Under the pieces are notes generated by a model. That model had not been told where the DNA came from, did not search any database, and was given only the letters and a program-made list of their open reading frames with translations. Below are positions 1 through 7,100 of a stretch of DNA of 9,600 nucleotides, piece after piece. Position 1 is the first letter of the stretch. Every line of letters starts with the position of its first letter. The stretch comes from Rhodanobacteraceae bacterium (GTDB lineage Bacteria > Pseudomonadota > Gammaproteobacteria > Xanthomonadales > Rhodanobacteraceae), in NCBI GenBank assembly GCA_025928735.1, contig JAICIW010000055.1, positions 1 through 9,600 on the forward strand. Reading direction: 5' to 3'. The translations under genes and the position numbers were made by a program.

Positions 1-226
1 CGCGCACCTCGACGCCGGCTGCGACCTGGTGCTGGTGTGTCACCCGACGATGGTCGATGCGGCGATCGAAGTCGCGTGCGGCCGCAAACCGTGCGCGAGA
101 GAGAAGATCGCGAGCCTGTGCGGCAGCGTGGCGCCGGGTTGGGAGGCACTGCTGGACGATCCGCAGCACGCGCGCTACGTCGAGGCGCTGGCCAGCTTGC
201 CCGCGCCGGAAGTGCCCCCGGCATGA
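1..226 (+). CDS. nagZ: Beta-N-acetylhexosaminidase NagZ, C-terminal end (partial)
   Basis: Only the last 74 residues are present; the gene enters from the left, with codons in frame from base 2 and a TGA stop at 224-226. The segment begins AHLDAGCDLVLVCHP, which matches the late part of the glycoside hydrolase family 3 domain of NagZ (the LxAGCDxxLVC stretch before the C-terminal helices). The catalytic region lies outside the window. NagZ is a cytoplasmic enzyme that removes N-acetylglucosamine from anhydro-muropeptides during cell-wall recycling. The stop overlaps the ATG of the next gene (ATGA at 223-226), which indicates translational coupling. Pseudomonas also keeps nagZ beside an MTI phosphorylase gene, which supports the call. 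The identity rests on one motif plus context. Confidence 0.8.
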   Translation, partial: AHLDAGCDLVLVCHPTMVDAAIEVACGRKPCAREKIASLCGSVAPGWEALLDDPQHARYVEALASLPAPEVPPA

Positions 227-783
227 GCACGTCGGAACATCCGCTTGCGGCGGTGCTGCCGCACGCCGAATGCATCCATGATCGCGTCGCGATCGAAGCG
301 GCGATCGCGCGCATGGGCGCGGACATCCGCGAGGCGTTGCGGGGCGAACGCGCGGTGTTCCTCACCGTGATGAATGGCGGGTTGTTTTTCGCCGCGCCGC
401 TGGCGTTGGCGATCGGCTGCGACCTTGAATTCGATTACGTGCACGCGACCCGCTACGGCGATGCAACGGTCGGCCGGGAAGTGCGCTGGCTGCACCATCC
501 GCGGGCGAAGCTCGCCGGGCGCACCGTGATCCTCGCCGACGACATCCTGGACGAGGGCTACACGCTGGAAGCGCTGCGCGAACATTGCCTTGCCAAGGGC
601 GCCAGGCGCGTGCTGGTCGCGGTCCTGTGCGAAAAGCGCCACGATCGTCGCGTGCCGGGCCTGGCCGCGGACTTCGTGGGCATGGAAGTGCCCGATCGCT
701 ACGTGTTCGGTTACGGGCTCGACTATTACGGGCAGGGCCGCAACCTGCCGGCCATCTATGCGGTGCTGGAGGATGAGGGATGA
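223..783 (+). CDS. hpt: Hypoxanthine-guanine phosphoribosyltransferase
   Basis: This is a 186-residue purine salvage enzyme that transfers phosphoribose from PRPP to hypoxanthine (and probably guanine), giving IMP or GMP in the cytosol. The type I phosphoribosyltransferase signature is clear: VILADDILDEGYTL at residues 102-115 is the PRPP-binding loop with the paired acidic residues. MNGGLFFA near 50-57 is the pyrophosphate-binding loop, RYGD near 77-80 is the flexible catalytic loop, and the C-terminal PDRYVFGYGLDYYGQGRNLP is the base-recognition end typical of HPRT. The length fits the family. The frame is open further upstream, but ATG at 223 is preferred: it overlaps the nagZ stop by ATGA and gives a normal N-terminus. 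Its own stop overlaps the next ATG in the same way (780-783), so the three genes are very likely one operon. Confidence 0.92.
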   Translation: MSTSEHPLAAVLPHAECIHDRVAIEAAIARMGADIREALRGERAVFLTVMNGGLFFAAPLALAIGCDLEFDYVHATRYGDATVGREVRWLHHPRAKLAGRTVILADDILDEGYTLEALREHCLAKGARRVLVAVLCEKRHDRRVPGLAADFVGMEVPDRYVFGYGLDYYGQGRNLPAIYAVLEDEG

Positions 784-1535
784 CCGCTGCCGCGATCGAC
801 CTTGCTGTGATCGGCGGCACCGGCGTCTATGCGTTCCCGGGGCTGGAACATCCCGAGCGGATCGACGCCTCCACCCGCTGGGGCGCGCCTTCGTCCGCGA
901 TCGTGATCGGCGAGGTGAATGGCAAGCGCGTGGCGTTTCTCGCGCGCCACGGGGAACTGCACACTTTCGCGCCGCACCACGTCAACTATCGCGCCAACAT
1001 CGATGCGCTGCACGAACTCGGCGTGCGACGGGTGGTCGGCGTGAACGCCGTGGGCGGCATCCGCGACGACATGGGGCCGCGGGTGCTGGCGGTTCCGGAT
1101 CAGCTGATCGACTACACCCACCGCGTTTCGAGTTTCTGCGATGCGGAGGGCGAGGCGGTGCTGCACGTCGAGTTCGGCGAGCCCTACGCCGAATCGCTGC
1201 GGCGCGCGCTACTGGACGCGGCGCATCGGGCGGGTGTCGACGTAGTGGATGGCGGGTGCTACGGCGCCACCCAGGGACCGCGTCTCGAAACCCGCGCCGA
1301 AATCGCGCGCATGCGCCGCGACGGCTGCGATCTGGTGGGCATGACCGGGATGCCCGAAGCGGTGCTGGCGCGCGAGCGCGGCATGGAGTACGCCTGCATC
1401 GCCGTGGTCGCCAATTGGGCCGCCGGTTGCGGACCCGACCCCGACGCGCCGATCAGCCTCGCGGAAATCCACGCGCACCTCGCTGCGGCCACGGGACACG
1501 TGCCCGCCATCGTGCGGGCGCTGCTGGCGCATTGA
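780..1535 (+). CDS. mtnP: S-methyl-5'-thioinosine phosphorylase (PNP/MTAP family)
   Basis: This 251-residue cytosolic enzyme is of the trimeric purine nucleoside phosphorylase/MTAP family. Visible motifs are IGGTGVYAF at 11-19 (phosphate loop), RHGELH at 56-61, VNYRAN at 68-73, GPRLETRAEI at 166-175 and LVGMTGMPEAVLARE at 185-199, where Met188 and Thr189 face the nucleoside. True methylthioadenosine phosphorylases carry aspartates (TDYD) at the purine-binding position; here the aligned stretch is ANWAAG with Asn212, as in 6-oxopurine enzymes. That points to methylthioinosine: MTI plus phosphate gives hypoxanthine plus methylthioribose-1-phosphate. Pseudomonas aeruginosa has such an enzyme next to nagZ. 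The gene overlaps hpt by ATGA, so its product hypoxanthine meets the enzyme that consumes it. The symbol mtnP is the family symbol; substrate preference is inferred from sequence. Confidence 0.88.
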   Translation: MTAAAIDLAVIGGTGVYAFPGLEHPERIDASTRWGAPSSAIVIGEVNGKRVAFLARHGELHTFAPHHVNYRANIDALHELGVRRVVGVNAVGGIRDDMGPRVLAVPDQLIDYTHRVSSFCDAEGEAVLHVEFGEPYAESLRRALLDAAHRAGVDVVDGGCYGATQGPRLETRAEIARMRRDGCDLVGMTGMPEAVLARERGMEYACIAVVANWAAGCGPDPDAPISLAEIHAHLAAATGHVPAIVRALLAH

Positions 1536-1558
1536 GCGACGCACGTCACAAAACAGGC

Positions 1559-1587
1559 TTGCGCATGGCAGGGGTCCGCCTGATACT
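1559..1587 (+). promoter_or_regulatory. Possible sigma-70-type promoter of the cold-shock gene
   Basis: TTGCGC (1559-1564) and GATACT (1582-1587) are separated by 17 bases, resembling -35 and -10 boxes with 3/6 and 4/6 matches. Transcription would begin near 1594, giving a leader of about 50 bases before the ATG at 1645. The match is weak and only its placement makes it attractive. Confidence 0.25.
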
Positions 1588-1593
1588 CATTCC

Positions 1594-1613
1594 CGCGGCG
1601 GTTGCGTGCCGCG
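1594..1613 (+). promoter_or_regulatory. GC-rich hairpin in the leader of the cold-shock gene
   Basis: CGCGGC at 1594-1599 pairs perfectly with GCCGCG at 1608-1613 around an 8-base loop. The hairpin lies between the phosphorylase stop and the cold-shock ATG. It has no following T-run, so it is not a standard intrinsic terminator. It could be a 5' structure of the cold-shock mRNA or a weak end for the upstream operon. GC-rich DNA forms such stems often by chance. Confidence 0.25.
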
Positions 1614-1644
1614 ATATGGATCGTTGCGAAGAGGGGTTTTCCAA

Positions 1645-1878
1645 ATGTCAGTGGGTACGGTGAAGTGGTTCAACGATGCCAAGGGCTTTGGTTTCATCAC
1701 GCCCGACGGCGGCGGCGCGGACGTATTCGTGCATTTTTCGGCCATCCGTGCGCAGGGGTTTCGCAGCCTGAAGGAAGGCCAGCGCGTGAAGTTTGAAGTC
1801 GTGCAAGGCCCCAAGGGCATGCAGGCTTCGGACGTGACGGCCGAAGGCGAGGCCGTATCGGCTGCGCCCGCGGCTTGA
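1645..1878 (+). CDS. Cold-shock-domain protein, CspA family
   Basis: This 77-residue single-domain nucleic-acid-binding protein acts in the cytoplasm as an RNA chaperone or antiterminator. It has the canonical start GTVKWFNDAKGFGFITP, with RNP1 KGFGFI at residues 13-18 and RNP2 VFVHF at 27-31, followed by SAIRAQGFRSLKEGQRVKFEV. ATG at 1645 is chosen over an in-frame ATG 39 bases earlier because MSVGTVKWF is the family N-terminus and GAGGGG (1631-1636) lies 8 bases before it as ribosome binding site. The domain normally ends near residue 67-70; here an Ala-rich tail (AEGEAVSAAPAA) adds a few residues. The gene stands alone, downstream of the purine salvage operon and convergent with the ABC exporter. 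Whether it is cold-inducible cannot be told from the protein, since many CspA paralogues are constitutive. Confidence 0.95.
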   Translation: MSVGTVKWFNDAKGFGFITPDGGGADVFVHFSAIRAQGFRSLKEGQRVKFEVVQGPKGMQASDVTAEGEAVSAAPAA

Positions 1879-2027
1879 TTTCGAACTCTGCATTTGCAGG
1901 AGCGTGGCAACGAAGCGGCTGTTGGTGGGAAGTCGGGCCATGGAAGGCCGTTCTGGAGCTGCGGGGTACCGTATCCGTTTCGTTCGCGAACTGACGCGTG
2001 ACGCGGCGATCAGGGAAGATCGCACAG

Positions 2028-3803
2028 CTACGCCGCGAACTGCAGCCGTGCCAATTCCGCGTAAAGCCCGCCCTCGCGCAACAGTGCATCGTGGTTGCCG
2101 TCGGCCACAATCCGGCCCTGATCCATCACCACGATGCGATCGGCACGCTGCACGGTGGCGAACCGGTGCGCGATCACCAGCGTGGTGCGGCCGCGGCCGG
2201 CGCGTTCCAGCGCGGCCTGGATCGCGGCTTCCGATTGCGCATCGAGGCTCGACGTGGCCTCGTCCAGCAACAGCACGGGCGCGTCCTTCAGGATCGCGCG
2301 GGCGATCGCGATGCGCTGGCGCTGGCCGCCCGAGAGCCGCACGCCGCGTTCACCGAGTTGGGTGTCGAAACCTTCGGGTTGTTCGCTCAGGAAACCGAAT
2401 GCTTCCGCGTCGCGGGCCGCTGCCTGCACCGCATGGTCGGTCGCGTCGGCTCGTCCGAAGCGGATGTTGTCGGCGGCGCTGGCGCCGAAGATCACCGTTT
2501 CCTGTGGCACCAGCGCCAGCGCGCCGCGCAATTCATCGAGTTCCAATGCGCGCAGATCCACGCCGTCCAGGGTGATGCGCCCGCGTTGCGGGTCATGGAA
2601 GCGCAGCAGCAGGTTGAAGACGGTGCTCTTGCCCGCGCCGGACGGCCCGACCAGTGCGACAGTTTCGCCCGGGTGGATGTGCAAGGTGAAGTCGTGCAGC
2701 GCGGGGGTGTCGGGCCGCGACGGGTACCGGAATTCCACGTGTTCGAAAGCGATCGCGCCGCGCGAAGGTTGCGGCGGCGTCGTCGGTTGCGCGGGATCGG
2801 CGATCGACGCGCGCTCGTCCAGCAATTCGCTGATCCGGCCCATCGACCCCGCCGCCCGCAACACGTCGCCCCACACGCCACCCAGTGCGCCGACCGAACC
2901 CGCCGCCATCACGGCGTACAACACGAACTGGCTCAGCAAGCCCGCATCCATGGACCCGGCCAGCACGTCCCGCGCACCGGCCCACAGCACCAGCGTGATG
3001 GCGCCGAAGATCAGCACGATCACGCCGCCGGTCAGGATCGCACGCGCGGCGATGCGCTTCTGTGCCGCCCGCAGCGCACGCCGGACGGCGTCGGCATAGC
3101 GCGTGCTTTCGATGCCCTCGCGCGCATACGCCTTCACCGCGTGCACCGCGTTCAGGGTTTCATTGGCGATCGCGCTGGTGTCGGCGATGCGATCCTGATT
3201 GGTGCGCGAGAGTTTGGTCAGCTTCCGGCCGTACAACGCGATCGGCAGGATCACCGCGGGTATCACCAGCGCGGTCAGGCCGGCCAAGCGCGGGCTGGTC
3301 CAGACCATCAGCGCGGCCGCGCCGATCACCATCACCACGCTGCGCAGCGCGATCGAGATGCTGGAACCGATCAGCGTCTGCACCACTTCGGTATCGGTGC
3401 CGAGGCGTGAAATCAGTTCGCCGACCCGGGTCTTTTCGTAGAACGCGACGTCCAGCCGGATCAGGTGCGCGTACAGGATCTCGCGCAGCGCCGCGATGGC
3501 GCGCTCGCCCAAGAGACTGATGCAGAAATAGCGCGCCGCAGTGGCGATCGCCAGCACCAGCGCCAGCAGGAACAGCAGCAGGAAGGTGCCGTTGACCAGC
3601 GCAGCGTCGTGGCTGGCGAAACCCCGATCGATCATGTGCCGCACCGCCACCGGCAGCGCCAGCGTCGCGCCCGAGGACAACGCCAGGAAAAACAGCCAGC
3701 CCGCGGCAAGCGCGCGATGCCGGCGCATGTACGGCCACAGCGCGCCCAGCGCTGCGAGCTGGCGGGTAGGGCGCGGAGATTCGGGTTCGCTGGTCTGGAT
3801 CAT
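2028..3803 (-). CDS. MsbA-related half-size ABC exporter (permease-ATPase fusion)
   Basis: This 591-residue inner-membrane exporter has an N-terminal type IV ABC transmembrane domain (about residues 15-330, several hydrophobic helices, first one near 31-57) fused to a C-terminal ATPase (about 350-591). The ATPase is complete: A-loop Tyr360, Walker A GPSGAGKST at 386-394, Q-loop Gln434, signature LSGGQRQR at 490-497, Walker B LLLDE at 511-515, D-loop SSLD, and switch His546. It should work as a homodimer. The N-terminal style (ALWPYMRRHR, then LALPVAVRHMIDRGF) resembles the MsbA-related exporter family of Proteobacteria rather than true MsbA, and no lipid A kinase gene follows, so the substrate is unknown (lipid or hydrophobic drug are options). 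The stop is TAG. The ATG at 3803 has only a weak AAGG upstream. It is divergent from the c-di-GMP gene and convergent with the cold-shock gene. Confidence 0.9.
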   Translation of the reverse strand: MIQTSEPESPRPTRQLAALGALWPYMRRHRALAAGWLFFLALSSGATLALPVAVRHMIDRGFASHDAALVNGTFLLLFLLALVLAIATAARYFCISLLGERAIAALREILYAHLIRLDVAFYEKTRVGELISRLGTDTEVVQTLIGSSISIALRSVVMVIGAAALMVWTSPRLAGLTALVIPAVILPIALYGRKLTKLSRTNQDRIADTSAIANETLNAVHAVKAYAREGIESTRYADAVRRALRAAQKRIAARAILTGGVIVLIFGAITLVLWAGARDVLAGSMDAGLLSQFVLYAVMAAGSVGALGGVWGDVLRAAGSMGRISELLDERASIADPAQPTTPPQPSRGAIAFEHVEFRYPSRPDTPALHDFTLHIHPGETVALVGPSGAGKSTVFNLLLRFHDPQRGRITLDGVDLRALELDELRGALALVPQETVIFGASAADNIRFGRADATDHAVQAAARDAEAFGFLSEQPEGFDTQLGERGVRLSGGQRQRIAIARAILKDAPVLLLDEATSSLDAQSEAAIQAALERAGRGRTTLVIAHRFATVQRADRIVVMDQGRIVADGNHDALLREGGLYAELARLQFAA

Positions 3804-3975
3804 GGCCTTGAAGTGGGGGTGGGGCGGACGGGTTCAAAGCAGGCGCGTCGATCCGGGCCTTTCGCAGAGCGCCGCCGGTCGTTGCGGAGGAAGAAAATGC
3901 GTCTTTCAATCAAGTGGTTGCAGCGCCTTCCCGAGAGCCGCCGACGCTTGGCCCCGCGACCGGACTCGCCAACCA

Positions 3976-4002
3976 TCAATGATTCCCGCAATCGGCCGAT
4001 AC
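3976..4002 (+). promoter_or_regulatory. FliA (sigma-28) flagellar-type promoter candidate
   Basis: TCAATGAT (3976-3983), then exactly 11 bases, then GCCGATAC (3995-4002). The sigma-28 consensus is TAAAGTTT-N11-GCCGATAA, and pseudomonad versions often begin TCAA. The -10 half matches 7 of 8 positions, the spacing is exact, and the -35 half matches partly. Transcription would start near 4009, about 145 bases before the c-di-GMP gene's ATG. The function of that gene (c-di-GMP turnover, linked to motility) fits a flagellar regulon. Confidence 0.45.
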
Positions 4003-4061
4003 AGCAGTGCAGGCGGGCCGGCAACTCAGGCGGACTGGCCCTGCGCAGAAAAGCGGCGGGT

Positions 4062-4077
4062 TGGCATTGCTTGTGCA
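4062..4077 (+). promoter_or_regulatory. RpoN (sigma-54) -24/-12 promoter candidate
   Basis: TGGCATTGCTTGTGCA fits the consensus TGGCAC-N5-TTGCA, with the GG and GC pairs at the correct spacing and one mismatch in each half. A start near 4088 would leave a leader of about 65 bases before the ATG at 4154. No activator-binding site was identified, so this is a pattern match only. Confidence 0.3.
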
Positions 4078-4153
4078 GGAATGCAGAAGCCCGTCGGGTC
4101 GGGGCGCGTTTGCGCGCAACGGGGTTGGCACGGGCACATGGAGTTCCGGTTAC

Positions 4154-7100
4154 ATGGGCTGGATGATTCGAGGACTTGTTGCGGTATTGCTTGTGTCGGC
4201 TGTCGTGCCGACCGGCGCGCCCGATGCTGCGCCGCCTGCACGAATTCGGGTCGCCGGCGACAGCAATTACCCGCCCTACATGTTCACCGATGCCGCCGGC
4301 CAGCTGCATGGCTACGAAGTGGACATGTGGCGGCTGTTCGAGGAGCACACCGGCATCAAGGTGGATTTGATGCCGATGGATTGGGCTTCGGCGCAGCGTG
4401 CCGTGCAAACCGGCAAGGTCGACGTGATCGACTTGATCTACCGCACGCCCTCGCGCGAGTCGCTTTACGATTTTTCCCCATCCTACGCCACGCTGCCCAT
4501 CGGCATCTTCGTCGACCGCCGCATCCGCGGCATCCACGACCTCGACTCGTTGCGGGGCTTTCCGATCGGCGTCCAGAAGGGTGATGCCTGCGCGGAAAAA
4601 CTGGCAGCGCAGGGTTTCACGGATCTGCACGAATATTCCCGGTATCAGCAGATCGTGGAGGATGCGGTGCGCGGGAACCTGCGCATGTTCTGCATGGACG
4701 AAGGACCGGCGAACTATTTTCTGTACCGCGACGCCGCGCTCGATCGCTTCTACAAAGCGTTCGTGCTTTACACCGGTCAGCTCCATCGTGCGGTACGCAA
4801 GGGCAATGCGCCGGTACTGCAGGCGGTGGAACGTGGCATGGCGCGGATCACCCCTGCGGAACGCGCAAAGCTGCACGCGCGCTGGCTGGAGCATCCGGTG
4901 GCTCTGGTTCCGTACCTGAAGGCTGCCAGGATCGGCGCGGGCGTGATCGTGGCGCTGATCGCGCTGATGACGCTTTGGGTGTGGATGCTGCGTCGCAGTG
5001 TCGCCCGCCGCACGCGTGAACTGGATGCGGAGCAGGGCAACATGCGCGCGCTGTTCGATGCCAGTCCCGACGCGATGTGGGTGACCGATCGCCATGGTGT
5101 GTTGCTGAAGTGCAACGACCGCGCGAACCACGTGTTCGGGATGCCGTCGGAGAAGATGATCGGGTATACCGCCGCACAAGCGATGGATGCGGCGAACACC
5201 ACCTTCGCCGGCAAGTCGCGAACCATGAACCTTGCCGTACTGAACTCTCGACAGCGCCAACGGGCGGTGCTGCCGCTGGCGCTGCCTGGCGGCAACACGC
5301 AGGATCTGGACATCATCAAGGTGCCGCTGTATGCCAGCGATGGCGAAGTGCGCGGCATACTCAACACGGCGCGCGACATCAGCGAACGCCTGCAGACGGA
5401 AGAGCGGCTGCGGCTGTGGGCGCACGCATTCCAGCATGCGACCTTCGCCGTCGCCATGTTCGATGCGCGCAGCAAATGCATCACCACGGCCAATCCCGCT
5501 TTCGCCCGGGAACGCGGCTATACGCCCGAGGAAATGGTGGGCATGCCGGTCGATGCGCTGTATCCGGAAGATTTGCTGGAAGAACGGCAGCGGGTGCGAC
5601 ACGACATCAACAAGCTCGACCACGCGATGACCGAAACCGAGCAGGTCACGCGCGACGGCCGGCGTTTCCCCGTGCTGCTGGATATCTCGATCACGCACGA
5701 CGCCGATGGTGAGGCGCAATACGTCATCGTGTACGCGCAGGACATCAGCGACCGCAAGCGCACCGAAAGCGAGTTGCGGTTGGCGGCGGTCGCGTTCCAG
5801 TCCCAGGCTTCGCTGGTGGTGATGGACCCCGACCGGGTGATCCAGCGCGTCAACGGCGCGTTTGCGTCGCTGACCGGCTACGAGCCCGATCAGGCGATCG
5901 GGCAGCCGTTCTCGTTGCTGCGATCGCGGCACCACGACGAGCTTTTCCACCAGCACATGTGGGACCAGGTCCGGCGCGACGGAATCTGGCAAGGCGAGCA
6001 ATGGATCCAGGTCAGGCAGGGCCAACCCAAGGTGGTCCGCGCGGTGGTGTCGGCGGTCGCCGATGCCGCAGGCAATGCGACGCACTACATCTGCTCGATG
6101 ATCGATTTGACCAGTGAGCGCGAAGCGCACGCCAGCGTCGATCACATGACTTTCTTCGATTCGCTGACGGACCTGCCCAACCGGCACTTCCTGCACGGAC
6201 GCCTGCAGCATCTGCTGGAAGACGGTGACTCGCGTGGCGGTGCGCTGCTGATGTTCGACCTCGATCATTTCAAGCGGGTGAACGACCTGCGCGGCCATGC
6301 TGCCGGCGACGCGCTGCTGGCGCTGATCGCGCAACGGCTCCGTCACTTGCAGGACGACCGTTTCATGTTGAGCCGTTTCAGCGGCGGTACTTTCGCGCTG
6401 CTGGCGGATTGCGGCGCCGACCAGCCGAGCGCGACCCCGAAGCAGGCTTGGGTCTGGGCCGAACGCCTGCGTCAGGCGCTGCGGGAACCGTTCCAGTTGG
6501 GGGGCGACACGCCGGTCACGATCAGCATCAGCATCGGCTGGACCGAACTGGTTCCGGGTCATGGCACACCGGAATCCGTACTCAAGGAAGCCGAGTTGGC
6601 GATGTACCGCGCCAAGGCTGCCGGTCGCGATCAGGTGTGCCGGTTCGAGCCTGCGATGCACGCCGAGCTGGTGCACCACGAAGAGTTGGTGCAGGACCTG
6701 CGCCGCGCGATCATCGACGAAACCTTCGATCTGCACTTGCAGGCGCAGGTGGATCGCGCAGGGCAAGTGATCGGCGCCGAAGCCCTGCTGCGCTGGATGC
6801 GTCCTTCGGGTGAGCGCGTGCCGCCGGACCTCTTCATTCCCATTGCCGAAGACAACGGATTGATTTTCCCGCTGGGCGACTGGGTGCTGCGGCGCGCCTG
6901 CACCTATCTCGTCGCGTGGTCCGCGCAAACCTCGCTGTGCGACCTGTCGCTTGCGGTGAACGTGAGCGCGCGGCAGTTTGCGCAGGTCGGATTCGTGGAC
7001 AGCGTGCGTGGCGCCTTGTCGACCACGGGCGCGGTCGCGTCGAGGCTCAAGCTGGAGATCACCGAAACGGCGGTGCTGGAAGACTTCCACGAAACCGCGG

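Larger units (their letters stand above)
3804..4153. other. 350-base intergenic region between divergent genes
   Basis: No confident gene lies here. The region separates the ABC exporter (minus) from the c-di-GMP protein (plus). It contains a FliA-like site (3976-4002) and an RpoN-like site (4062-4077) facing the plus-strand gene. A perfect GGAGG lies at 3886-3890, six bases before an ATG at 3897. The frame opened there runs to 4166 and would encode 89 Arg-rich residues with unusual codon choice (AGA, AGG and ATA codons, noticeably lower third-position G+C), so I do not call it a gene. No convincing promoter for the exporter was seen. Confidence 0.6.

Noticed and set aside
1879..2027. Possible terminator or small gene between the cold-shock gene and the ABC exporter
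   Set aside because: Only a tiny CTGC/GCAG inverted repeat and a GGCC pair are visible, without T-runs, and no credible start with coding character.
1998..3410. 470-codon plus-strand open frame opposite the ABC exporter
   Set aside because: Its composition is low-complexity Arg/Gln/His with no motif; it mirrors the exporter's codon bias.
4007..4153. Extended N-terminus of the c-di-GMP protein from ATG at 4007
   Set aside because: The extra 49 residues have no hydrophobic or domain character and would bury the signal peptide. No ribosome binding site was seen, and the candidate promoters imply transcript starts at or after 4009.
3800..7090. Very long (over 1000-codon) open frame on the minus strand opposite the c-di-GMP gene
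   Set aside because: It is an antisense shadow of strong GC codon bias. The translation is Arg/His/Gln-rich with no domain, and the plus strand encodes a protein with complete, ordered domains.
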